64,000 nt of DNA. Source: Bemisia tabaci. Taxonomy: Eukaryota > Arthropoda > Insecta > Hemiptera > Aleyrodidae. The notes beneath the pieces are model-generated. The model worked only from the letters and a program-made list of their open reading frames with translations, was not told the origin of the DNA and ran no database searches. A program made the position numbers and the translations under genes. Shown here piece by piece: positions 12,001-23,900 of this stretch (within the stretch, counting starts at the first letter, position 1; each line of letters opens with the position of its first letter). The stretch spans positions 26,425,372 to 26,489,371 of the forward strand of contig NC_092797.1 in assembly GCF_918797505.1 (NCBI RefSeq), given 5' to 3'.

Positions 12001-15000
12001 TCTGAACATTGAACATTGAACCATGTTGTCTTGCTTCTGAAATTTGAGTCACCCAAGAAATTTAATGCAATGCAAGTCAATTGTATTGTGAGTGCAAGGC
12101 AAAACTAGTTGCAAAATCATGAAAATATACAGTGAACTTGTTCCACCCAAGCATCTAACACTTCCTTTCCTCTCTAAAAATTGCTATCCTTCTGAAGCTT
12201 GACAGTCAGCTTTCTCAAGACGGAAACATATCCATTTATTCTAATTGAAGAGTAGTAAAAATTTTCTTGCTTTTGCTAACATCAACCACAATTTTGAAAG
12301 TTAATCGCCAAGTTCTACAACGTCCTGCACTAACCTAACTGGTATACTATCCATTCTAAAAACATCAGTTCGGTTTTGGCACTATTACACCAACACTTTT
12401 ATTTGATTATTATACTTTACACGTGAAGATTGTAAATCCAGATCTGTGTCTTGTGAATGGAAGTTGATCTAATTATTTTAAATTAAAATGTTTTGCTATT
12501 GTTTATATTGTAGCAAATTCTCTGCATTAAAGCCCCAAAATTGGCATCTGCACAGAGAATGTAAAGAGAATCATTTCTGAAACAGGATAGCCAAATCAGC
12601 AGTTATGAGAAGTAGTCAACCCTTTCAAGTCTCCATAAAAGAAAACGAAACGTGTATCATAAAAATTTTATATTTTCTAGGCTGTAATTTTAATTCTGGA
12701 AGGAAACCATTCAGTGGAAGTCAAAGAGCAGGCGCTTTGTATTTTAGCCAATATAGGAGATGGCATTACTGCAAAAGATTATATTATGGCCAATGAAGAT
12801 GTTTTGAAAAAACTTCAAGATTATATGGTGAGTAAAGAATCTTCATCCGTCCGCAAGTCAGGTTTGTTAAAATGGTGATTTCCTCAAAGATTGTTTTTTA
12901 TTTTTATTTTTGTGCTACTAATGGTATTTATCAGTCAGTGTCAAACTGAAGGCAGCAAATGCGCAGAATTAAAATTCATCACTTTACAATGATACTTTTT
13001 ATATCTATAAAGATGTTTCCCTCAGCAGGAGACCATCATTTTGATTTAGCCGACTGCACACACAGCAAATGGGGACCTGCAAGTGGCACATCGATGCCGC
13101 TGTTTTGAGTGTTGATCACTGATGTAACCAATGAGCCACTGGCAGTCACTTACAGGTCCCCATTTGCTACATGTGCAGTCAGCTGTCATCAAGATTCTCT
13201 CCTAATGAAATCAAGTAGTTCTCCAAGTACCTTAATTCAAAAATCTTAATGGAATGCAGGAAAAAGTCTGCTTACCTCTGTACGGGGATAATAAGAGACT
13301 TTACAGGAGTTTAAAATTTGATGACTTTCATTGTTAAGTTAAAATGACTGAGTGACTGGAGCACGAGGATATCCTTGGTTTCCAAACTGAAAAATTATTG
13401 GACGAGATGTCATAAAATGATCTAATCATCTGAAAATATGTTTGTCATTAAATGATCTAATCATCTGAAAATATGTTTAAATAGAATATGCTACCTGATG
13501 AAATCAAGATTCTTTTAAATCATTTTTTTTTTTTTACTGTTTTCTATAACAGAAAGTAACCATAAGAATACTGCGAGATCAGCTCATTTGGCATTCTCAG
13601 ATGATTTTTGTGCAAATGCTCCATTCTGCCGTCTGAGGTAAAGAATGTTTCAGTAGTGAGGATATACACTGTACAATTTAACTGCCCTGTGAATTAGCAC
13701 AATGTCGTAGAGCGCTAATGAGCATGATGAATTATCATTCAGCATGATTCAAAGTTTCGACGAAACAAGAAGCCCAAACATACAGAAGAAACAAAAGTAT
13801 TTAAGTACAAGAAGAAATTATTTGAAGTAGTTAGCCTGATTTTAATCAAATCTGTTCAGCAAAGACTCTAATGTATTCATAATCCAATGGCGGCAGCTGA
13901 AAAAACAAATAGGTTCAAAATGGAAATCTCATAAAAATAGTCTCATTTTCATTCATTGTTTTAAGAAGAGGTTTCAACTTACAATTAAAAATACTTTCTT
14001 TCTTTTAAAGTATCATCCTGAAAATTAATATGTAACATTTAGGATCTTTGCCAATGTTTGGCCAAAATTTAACACTTGATCGCCCTCTAGAACGAAATCC
14101 AATCAGTATTAAATACGAAATATGTGACAGTTGATTCAATTGGAATTGAAGTCTAAATGTACTTCTGTTGATTGGCTTTTTATTTTGATTTTCAGTTACA
14201 TAGCAATGAAAAACTTCAAATAGCAGCAATATTCTGTATTTCAAATCTAGTATGGAAAGAAGACAGCGGCTCTGCTGAAAGACAAGCAAAGCTCAAAGAA
14301 ATGGGAATCTATGCTCTCCTTCAGCAACTAATAATCACTTCCGATGCTCTCTTATTTGATAAGTAAGTATGACGGTTAACTCTGTTTAAAACAAACTTGT
14401 ATGTTGTCTTATTCTTTTTGCAGCTTTGACTTCCTTTTATTTTCCATTTTAAATACAAAAATGTTTGAACTTGTACCATTTACCAAACAGCTGTAGTTAG
14501 GCTTCAAATGCCAACATAATTAACAACTATTTTAACTTGGAAGCTTTATCATCAACAACAGGCTAAGTGCAAAAAAGTTGATTTCGAGTCATTCATACTT
14601 TTATTTTTGACAATTATAGTATTCCATGAATCCATGGTAGCTCATTAAAACTACAAAAGTTGGGTTCCTTATTCCACAAATCTCTTAAAAATAAAAATGG
14701 ATAACAAAAATTTTCCGACTTCAAAGATTCAACTCCTCTTTTAAAACGCTGTTTTCTTGTACCATTATCTATAAATTAACACACGGAAAAAAATGGATTG
14801 CTGATTAAATTATTCAATTGTTAAAAAAAGTGACTGCAATGTTTCAAATGTACATTTTACAATAGTGGAAAGCTAATTTAACCACGGGGGTGATTAAAAT
14901 ACAATTTTTGTATGGTAAAATCTACATCGCAACATTGCAGTCACGTTTTTTAACTACAAAATTGTTAAATCGGCAATTGAATTTTTCCCATGACATACCA

Positions 15001-15082
15001 TCATCTTGTGACCTCTAATCCTAATTTTTTTTCTTTTTCTCACAGAGTTAAAACCGCAATGACTCAATTCTCTGATGCGTGA
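3012..15082 (+). CDS. ARMC8: ARMC8, armadillo-repeat subunit of the CTLH/GID E3 ubiquitin ligase
   Basis: Coding exons: 3012-3038, 4210-4283, 5374-5588, 6532-6725, 7488-7648, 8912-9074, 9296-9526, 9870-10049, 10381-10596, 11574-11768, 12681-12827, 14196-14362, 15046-15082. They total 2007 nt, or 668 residues plus TGA; human ARMC8 is about 673. All introns are GT..AG and phases match. The protein is armadillo/HEAT-like alpha-helical repeat throughout. Diagnostic stretches shared with the family are [11 protein letters not shown] (exon 3), [16 protein letters not shown] (exon 8), [18 protein letters not shown] (about 447-464) and a short [14 protein letters not shown]-terminus. The start has a good context (A at -3, G at +4), and exon 1 codes only nine residues. 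Known family role: scaffold (yeast Gid5/Vid28 equivalent) that docks substrate receptors in the cytosolic/nuclear CTLH complex. That role is inferred from homology only. Confidence 0.96.
10982..11115. repeat. Foldback element in ARMC8 intron 9
   Basis: The left arm (about 10982-11043, with TTTGGAACTATAAATTCCGG) pairs with the right arm (about 11058-11115, reverse complement TTTGGACCTATAATTTCTGG, then AAAAACACTTATGTGC). The loop is short, so the transcript could form a hairpin of about 60 bp with mismatches. Confidence 0.6.
13051..13180. repeat. Foldback MITE-like element in ARMC8 intron 11
   Basis: GACTGCACACACAGCAAATG and the following GGGGACCTGCAAGTG (13052-13084) are repeated inverted at 13147-13180 with about three differences. 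The roughly 60-bp spacer contains a second weak dyad. Short size, strong arms and no coding capacity fit a MITE. Confidence 0.75.
13409..13478. repeat. 35-bp tandem duplication
   Basis: Two copies of a 35-bp unit (13409-13443 and 13444-13478), each containing ATGATCTAATCATCTGAAAA, differ by one base. The unit itself has a small dyad around GATCTAATCATC. It lies in ARMC8 intron 11, away from the splice sites. Confidence 0.9.
14782..14992. repeat. Foldback element with CACGGAAAAAA end, ARMC8 intron 12
   Basis: The left arm starts CACGGAAAAAAATGGATTGC. The reverse complement of the right end starts CATGGGAAAAATTCAATTGC. Both arms share GTGACTGCAATGTT further in. The end motif resembles that of the larger foldback at 41356-41715, so they may belong to one A-rich-ended family. 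Confidence 0.65.
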
Positions 15083-17865
15083 CATGCTGACGCTGCTGCA
15101 TTATGCATCCACCCCACTTTACTTTCTCCTTCAGCGTGGAAATTACCCTTCAAGTTTCCGTAGTGTAATGAACATCTCAGCCCCTCCTCTGCCAATTGAA
15201 TATCAAAAGAATGAAGTGCCACTATTTGTTGTGTGTGAAAAATTAGGAAAGCTTATGAAGTTTCCCCCCTACTTTTTTAATGGTTTGGAAATTACGCCCA
15301 GAATTTATTTGAGTAAATAGAAGTCATTATCACTTCCTGGAAAAATATCAACCAAATTCTTGCTCCTTTAAATCAGCAAGGCATCAGAGATTTTTTCATA
15401 CTGTCGGGATATTTTTTAGTGCTCTTAATATTTTGAAAGCCCTTGTTCTGAAAAAACTTTGCAGTTCAGTTGTACGTAAAACCCATCACTGTTTTCATTT
15501 TAATTGCCCCAGATTAAGAAGGCTTATGAATCACTTTCCCAAAATGGATCAATTGACTCAACAGAACCCAATAACTGTATATTTAATGATTTTAGCACTA
15601 CTCACATAATCAGCCAGAAAATACCAGTGTTAATATCTGCTGGAAGTATCAGCGAATGTAGTTTTATCAAATTTCAAAATAAATTTTTTTTCCCTATAAT
15701 GATCTGGAACTTTGAGAAAGACTGTTGCCTTTTAAATATTTCTATAAGCAGCAATGTGCCTGTTCTTAAAGTTGTTCTATACATATTCCTCATTTCAGTG
15801 ATCAGTTAATTAAGGATGAAAAAAAGATTTCGACATCTTAAAAATTTCTTTTAAGACTAATGCAGTTTTATCCCCGTGATTTTAGGCATCATTGTGCACT
15901 AACTTATTCTTAACTGTCTCCAAGAGCTGTATCTAAGTTAAATATCTTATGAAGAAAGAATCTAGAATTTACGCTAATGTATCAGTTTGCAATCTCAAGT
16001 CCTTGAACTTTCAGCAGATGCAAAAGCTAAAGTAGCCAATAGAAAGAAAACGTCTTCAGGAAAAGCTTTCTAGGTAGCAAAGAGAGCTGAGGAAGATCAT
16101 GTATGTACCTTAAAGCTGAATCACAAATTAGAAAAATACATGAGTTGATTTTTGCCAAAGACCCTCTAAAAGAAAATTTGACTCTCAATTTGCTCTCAGT
16201 TACAGTTACGCTTACTCCTTGTTTCATCTATGTCATCCTGCATAATAGATCTGAGTTGCATGTAACAAAGTTTGTGGGAAACGTACTAATCTTCTATTAA
16301 TGTTCCGTTTGTAATCTTAACTTTATTTTTAAACTTTTTATTTCATCTGATTTTATTCCATTGTCAAACCTGAGAAACTATACAATTTTCCGTCTTTTTT
16401 TCTTTTTCTTATTGTTTAGTAATGTGATTCACACTGTCAGTCTTTAGTAAAAAGAACTTGTCTGTACCCACAACCCAATAGGAAAAACTGTATCAAAATA
16501 CATCATTGTTTTGAAATTATGCCTTTGTCATTGCTCTTTCACACTTAAACCTATGGTTTCTGAAGATAAATATGTCTACAAAAATCAAATTAAAAATATC
16601 TAACCAATATAATCATGTTCATCCCAGAATAATCAAGTTTTTTAGAGCCTCATAAAAATGAATATGCTTCCCTTCAATGACCATTGATTCATTTATATTC
16701 TCCTACTTATTTGAATGTTCTGCCACCAATTTTTCACATCATGCAAATTTTAGTACTGGCGCCGTCATTTTGCTGCAAATAACTTCATGTTTTATGTGAA
16801 ACCGTTCTGCAGCAGGAACAGTTCTCCTCTGCTCCTTCTTGATGGTGAAACTGCAGGAATGCGTGTCTTGTTTATGTTGTTTCGAAATCACTAATTCCAT
16901 TTTATTTTAAGAAAAGAGAACAACTTAGACCTCACCAGAAATGTTCACAAAAGTATTCTTCAATCAAGGAGAAATAATTAGGGATGCGTTCAAGAAATGA
17001 CATTGAGTATTGAGGACAAAAAGAAGTCGCGAACCGAAAAATGCGTTTTTGCAGAATTACTGTCTTATGATAGGTGTAACACTGGCCTACTAATTTCTGT
17101 TACAATCAAAATTGCACAATTTTATCTGCAACTGAATATCATTTAGAGGCTCAAATTTGTCCCAAACAAATAAATGTATCTGTAATTAATAGGTACTCGC
17201 TCCTTTGAATGATTATGTATGTATGCAACACCGCGAACTTGACCAGGGGAAGAAAGGTTAAAATTGAAACGAAATAGTCAAGACGTTTCGTATGGAGGTA
17301 TGTATATAAATATAATGCCGAATCTTACAAGGCATGTAAAAATTACAAATCGCGAATTCAGAATTTTATTAATGAAAAATCGCTCCAACTATTTTTCAAA
17401 TAACTTTCAAATCGCGCCTTTTATGTGCCAACATGATGGTGTTGCCTACGGTCAGAGTCCTGACAGTTTTTTACTCTTATACGTTTTCTTAGTTTGAATT
17501 TCCATTTACTTCTATATTTTTGTTGATTTTAAATAATTTTTTTGAAAAGAAAACACAGCGCAGAGGCCATCATTGAGTCTTAGAATATATTTTTCTTTTA
17601 CATTCTTGGTTTGTCTAAAACGGCACCATGCTGAGGAGTGAGGAAACGAAAGTAAGGTTATGTTGTCAAATAGAGTAAACATTCCGACTTCGATCACTCT
17701 TTTTATGCATTTCATATGTTCTTTTTCCTAGTTCGGTGTGATTTTCCCCCTCATCATAGATTTTCTTTGAATTTTTAATTAAAATGTATATTCTGTGTTT
17801 CTCTGCACGTGCCCATCATATTATCCTCTTTTAACAGTCCATGGAATCCTGGGAAGATACTGAAG
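15083..17865 (+). other. ARMC8 3' UTR and ARMC8-VPS45 spacer
   Basis: No coding exon is supported in this 2.8-kb stretch. An AATAAA at 15678-15683 is a candidate ARMC8 polyadenylation signal, about 600 nt after the stop. The rest is AT-rich. The VPS45 promoter and any 5' non-coding exon must lie here. A plausible 3' splice site (TTTTAACAG, ending 17837) sits just before the VPS45 start. Confidence 0.5.
15678..15683 (+). promoter_or_regulatory. Candidate polyadenylation signal of ARMC8
   Basis: AATAAA followed by a T-rich run within 10 nt, on the sense strand about 600 nt after the ARMC8 stop. The hexamer alone is weak evidence in AT-rich DNA. Confidence 0.35.
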
Positions 17866-17958
17866 ATGAATGTGATAACAGCTGTGAAACTATACCTCAC
17901 CAAAATGACCGAAGAAAGCGGACCAGGAATGAAAATCTTAGTGATGGACAAACAAACA
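17841..17958 (+). promoter_or_regulatory. Predicted upstream ORF overlapping the VPS45 start
   Basis: An ATG at 17841 lies 25 nt upstream of the VPS45 ATG (17866) in another frame. After splicing to exon 2 it would run about 54 residues and end at a TGA beyond the main start. The peptide is acidic, then basic, with no domain. Its context (T at -3, G at +4) is weaker than that of the main start (A at -3). It only matters if the transcript begins upstream of 17841. Confidence 0.4.
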
Positions 17959-20900
17959 GTAAGGCTCCCCAACAAAGCATTCATCCCTGTCTATTTCCTA
18001 AGCTTCCTCTTGTAGTTGTCCTTTGGTTTGAGCGGAACGACTCTAATGAATCCTGTACCTCTTTACGAGGAAAGATTTCATTAGAGCACAATAACTCTGC
18101 ACACTCTCTTCTATTCATTTGTCCTTATGATCTACTTTTCATTGGTCAGCCTCTTTGGTTTTGGCAAAAATGCAGTGCCTCCAAAATTTGGAGAGAACGT
18201 TTGGCAGGTGTGGTATCTTTCAGTTGCAATGAAGGCTTTTCATTATCCATGGAATGCATGGATCGGGGTCTCCGCGTTTTGATACAGGCTAAGATTGCAC
18301 ACAGCTGCTTGCAACTCATGTCGAAAGAAGGACTCCAGTGTTCCACTGAAATGCTAGGAACAGGCTGGACCACGCCAGTGGACAGTCTTTCACTGTGCCA
18401 GTGAACAATCCTTTATAGTTCAGATGAAAAAAAAACTCTACCGTGATTGACTTTAACAGGAATGCTCCAAGTTCCATCAAGTTTGAACCCAAAGAAAGAG
18501 ATTTGAAGTTTTATTCCTATCGTAGAGTCAACATGAAGGGCACAGTTTAAATAATGACAAATGTCGTTTTCAAAATATTTTTTTTTCTACTTCAAATTTT
18601 TGACAGGATAACTTTTGATGAGCTGAGTTCAAAATTATTTCTAACTCATTTTTGTTCAAAATACCATTTGGTGCGTAACTGTCAAACCCTGTCCATTCAA
18701 AGACGGCTTGTCTATCATTAAGTACTTTTCTTATTTTTCTAGACGAGTATCACAACCATGGTGTACAGTCAATCGGAGATGCTCCAACGTGAAGTCTATC
18801 TCTTTGAACGTCTGGATATGATCAGTGCCCGAGAACCAATGAAGTATCTAAAATGCATTGCATTCCTGCGGCCAACGAAAGAAAACATCTCTCTCCTCAG
18901 CAAAGAACTCAGGAATCCAAGATTCGGAGTTTATTATGTTTGTAAGTTTTTACAGAATTCGTTATCTCTGAATTAAATCTTTTACTTACTTCTCTCATTA
19001 GCATCCCTTACATTGGGGCTAAGCAAAACTGAATCAAATTAGTTGAGCATTGCGTAGTCATCTCTATGGTGTCCCAACCTTTCCCACTAAGTGATGATGC
19101 CCTCATACTTACTGCCGTGAAACCCTAAATTCATGAAGACAACGCTTTTCTAATACCAAAATGCTTTTTGAGAAATACCAATATCAATCCTGCATTTGGA
19201 ACAAATTATAATTAGGAAATAATTTAATTTTCCGAAATCTTGAAAAAGAGATTTAGAGATTAATGCTCATGGTTTCGACTGCTATAAAATTTGGTTTTTG
19301 TTTTTTTCAAATTACTCAAAAAGGTGACATTTTGTTAGCTTTACAGTGACATGTTCAAGTTGTGCTCATTTACTGCTCAATTTTTCATTTTCAATTCTTA
19401 ATTGATAAGGGACTGCAATCATTTGAATTAGTTTCAGTTCTTTTTGATCTGTTAAAAAAGCTCTCATGCAGTCTACTTCACTGATGTATTATTTGTCTGC
19501 ACAAGGCCTCAAACGTGAAAAGAACCAATTATTGAGAGGAGTTCTGGAGAAGTAATGAGTTCTGTTGAGTTAATTTATCCAGGCCCTTTAAAAATGATGA
19601 TCGTCATACTGGTCATTATAATTAGGTATGAATGCTTCCACTGATTAGGAATGCATCGTCTTTGACCAGTTTGATGTCATCTTGATAAACATGTTTTCCT
19701 CCAATTTTTTGTTTGTTAATGTAATTGGCGTCAGCGGAAATATATATAAATAGAAAAGAATAGCATTCATAAGCATTCAAGCAAGTATTAGCAAGTATTA
19801 GTATTATAAGCAAGTATTTTTGCTTTAAATATTTGTTCCTCAACCTTTTATGACTATTTTTTCAGATTGGAGTAATATTGTAAGAAAAGCAGATATAAAA
19901 ACCATAGCCGAATGTGACGAGTATGAATCTGTCCGTGAGGTAGAAGAATTTTATGCTGATTATTTGGCAATTGCCCCTCACTTATTCTCCTTGAACATTC
20001 CAGTATCTTATCAAGGTGAGATTATCTTACTGTTGGAGATACTAACTAACACAACCTATAAAAAGCATGGGTCCTCGCACAACCGAATATCATTTATAGC
20101 TTGTTCCAGATTATTCATAATAGAGTATCCACTTATTCAGTGTTGCGATTGTCAGTCTGAATTTTTGAAATTTTTTATTAAGTAATAGGTGGCGTAGGTT
20201 ATGTTAGCTATTTAGCACCTGCAAGTGTTAATGTACAAAGTTTCAGGAAAATACACGTTGACTGTCAAGTTGATTATTCACCTCCGTGAATTGAGAGAAA
20301 GTGAAGTCTTCAGTGATTTGTGCATCAGGCTCAAGTATTTTTCAAATAGAACCAAGGAACGTTGAATTTTTACTTTTTAAAAAGGGAATTTTATAATGGC
20401 AGAACTTTAATATCTTGCATCTCCACCTTGAATTTGTGGCTAATGGGATTCTCCTTGTTTTTCTAGATTTAGCCTGGGACCCAGTAGAACTGCTTCGTAG
20501 TACGCAAGGGGTTACAGCTGTGCTCTTGTCATTAAAGAAATGTCCAAACATCAGATATCAAAGCTCCTCTGAAATGTGCAAAAGACTTGCCGAGAAGGTT
20601 TGTGCCTGCTGTATCATTTTTATGAAGTAATACCTGTTGGCAGATCTATATTCCTATTCATGTGCATATTTAATTTTTAGTCGAATGCCAAGTCAAAACC
20701 TATGAAAAATAGTCCTAAAATTTGAATTCCATTCCATAGCTTCAGATAACCGTAAATATGAAAACTGAAAATCAATCAATATACTAGTAATAAAATTAAT
20801 CGAGATAAAAGTATCCAATTTGTTGCATAGGCGGTTCGTTACTAAATTATTTTGAAAGGAGGACCAGTCTGAGGTATGCAACTTATGATCACATCAAATC

Positions 20901-23900
20901 ATGGTCCTAGTTTGCAATTTGTGCAACTACAGGATGCTTCTAGCATATTTCAGATAGGAAAAAAGGTGATAGGTCAAAATGTCCAAAAGTCAAAATGTCC
21001 AAACCCTGAATGCCCAAAAATTTAAAAAGGCCAAATATTAGTAATGTCCAGCAGACAAATAAGTCCAAAAGTAGGCAAATGTCCAAATGTGAGATTAGGC
21101 ATAGGTTGAGTTGTCATTGGATTTTTTGGACCAAAAAGTTGCTACTTATGACCGAGGAACATTGCCAAAGTTTCAAACTTCTATCTCAATTAGGAAAAAA
21201 GATACAGGGGTGGTAGGTGACTTTTGGATAACCCTGTACATTGACGTTGCTGAGAGCGATCGACTTGTGCTGCTGACACTGATTCTGACGAAGATGTCTG
21301 AAATCAGTCAGTATATATTTACTCTTTCCATTAATTTGGACATTCGCCTACTTTTGGACTTATTTATCTGGTGGACATTACTGATATTTGGCAGGGTGGC
21401 AAGCGTCAGGGAAAACCGGGAAAACCGGGAATTGTCAGGGAATTTTGAGTGACCGGGAAAAGTCAGGGAAATGTCAGGGAATTATTGCCGCGGTCAGGGA
21501 ATTTTCGTAGTGCATCAGCGCATCTTATGAACTAACGTGTACATTACGTAGCAAACAGAGTTCCGTCCCTCCTCCACATGGCAACAGTGTTCCACGATCG
21601 GTCATTTCCGTCCGACTCCGTTGGGTGTCGTTCCTTTTCGTCGGTCCCCCACTCCTCCGTCATTGTTGTGACTTACCAACCTATGCACACTAAAAGAATG
21701 ATCCTGTCGGTTATTTCGTTGCGCCCGGCGGCTTTCGGTAGGGGGAACCAAAGACATAAAGACGGAGCGCTCGTATCTAAAAGCACGGGGAAAAAGTGAA
21801 GCTAGGTTCGGCGCTGCGCGCTTGTGTGAGTGTGTAAATGAGCGCGGGAATCCATGGCGGCAAACGGAAATTTGATTTGAACTTGTCCTCTTGATTTTTG
21901 CACATTTCTTCTTTGAAACGTATTTTAAATTCCTAAAACGAATATACTAAGAAAGTTCGGTCTGCGTCCTAATATAATACACCTACTTTTGCTCGGTAAC
22001 AGGCAGTAATCTCAGATAAAGTTACTTTTTCTTCTGCTCATGGTGGTTCTGCAGGTTCAAACAGGCCGTTACAGTTCTAGATCAACGTTACTCCCAAATG
22101 AAATTAATCGGTCGACGACGGACTGAAACTAACCTAAAGTTAAAAAAATATGAGTGTGTACCTGAATTTGGGCAAAAATCAACCTAAAATACTTTGTTTC
22201 CGCAATTTTATTTATTAGTTCCCGCCCTACATTTGAATTCAAACTTGTCCCGATTTCGCCGCCAATCCTCTAGCCAATAGTAGAGGTGATTGAAAAGAAG
22301 CTCTAGAAGCTTCATTTTTTGCTTTTAGTGCTCCGTCTTTATGTCTTTGGGGGGAACTAACAGAAACACGCGCGTATCGGATATCGTTGACAACCGTGTA
22401 CCAATAAAAACTAGTTTATAATAACCGCGAAGTCAGGTCCGCGCAGATCGTGGTGTGTAACTATCATAGTTTTCGATTCTGCGCGTGTTTTGGTGAAAAC
22501 ATGTCAGCGTTGGTGCACTGCATGGCTGGGCTGTGAAATCCTCCTAAACGAACATCGTAAATGAAGTGGTGCTGGGGCTGAACGAACTGCCGTATTTTCG
22601 GGATTGGTGAGACAAACCAGGATGCGCAGGTAATTTCGAATACTTCAGTTCTTTTCTTTTTCTCATCGCCGGAATGAAATGATGCTCAGTTGATATCACC
22701 GGCCGGACCTAATGAGGTGGCAAGTCATTCCTGCCCTCTGCATGGTTCGTAGTTTTACTCTAACTCAGGATGGAATCACAACGATGCCTGTGTAAATGAT
22801 ACACCTCTTGTTTTAAATTGAATCGATTACAGTATTTGTTTAGAAAGCGAACCTCGTGAAATTTCTTTTTTTTGTCAATGTTGTACTTAGTGTACTTGAG
22901 ATAATAAATTCAGTTGCCAGACGTCTGCATATTCAAACTTGAAATTGTAACCATTTTTCCAAATATTTTTGTAGTGAAAATACATATATTTCTTCAATTA
23001 TTTTTCTCATGAGGCAAAGTATTTAAGCGGTACTCATTATTGTTTTGCCTGTATCAAAAATAGCATTACTTTTTTTTTTTGGATCTCAGGATCTCTGACA
23101 CTTTTATGCGCAGAATACTAAATTATCAGTTTTCGCTATGTTTGGTTTATTTATTCCAAGGAGGTAAGTCGGGTCACGCATACTCAGATCATTACTACTT
23201 TTATGATTTCATTGATCGTGTTTCTAAATGTCTCTTCTAAATGCTTAAGTGCATAATTGTTTTCAATTTAATGCTAGTTTCTTGATCTCCCAGACCTAAT
23301 ATGGGTTATTTGTTCCTTTTAATTTAATAAATTATGAACTTTTTTCTGTGTTCAAAATCTTGTTTTCTTGCTTTCTGCTTTTGCTCCCTCATACCATGTT
23401 CACTTCTTCTACAAAGTACTCCCTGATTGGCTAGTGTTATTATCTTAGGACAAATTTTGTAGCTATTACGCACCATCTCATAGCTTTTGCAGCTGACCGA
23501 TTCATGGATTTAATACAGAGACTGATTCATCGTAAGCCACTCCTTCCCTTCATACATATTAAGAAGTTTAATGAAAATTTAAAATTTTAATATGTGTGTA
23601 ATTTTTTTTTTCTGAATTTTCTTGATTTGTGAAATGTTAGTCTCTTTTTATCAAATAGTGTTAAAGAAGTGCATTCCAGGCTATAATTCATTCTATTATC
23701 AGCACCGAATTTACCCACATCATTCTGAGTGCTACGGCGCGTCGATGACTTTATAAAGTCAGAAATAATCGTATTCAGAAAAGTCGCGGTCTCTTGCCTA
23801 CAAAATGTCAGGGAATTTTATTGTAAATTCAGGAAAGTCTGGAAAAGTCAGGGAATTTTGAATTGAACTTGACCTTGCCACCTGTATTGGGCTTTCAATT

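Noticed and set aside
17841..18404. A 187-codon plus-strand open frame beginning [13 protein letters not shown]
   Set aside because: It overlaps VPS45 exon 1 in another frame and runs into intron 1, crossing a good GTAAGG donor. The VPS45 frame matches a known protein, so this is a shadow, except for its start codon, which is kept as an upstream-ORF finding.
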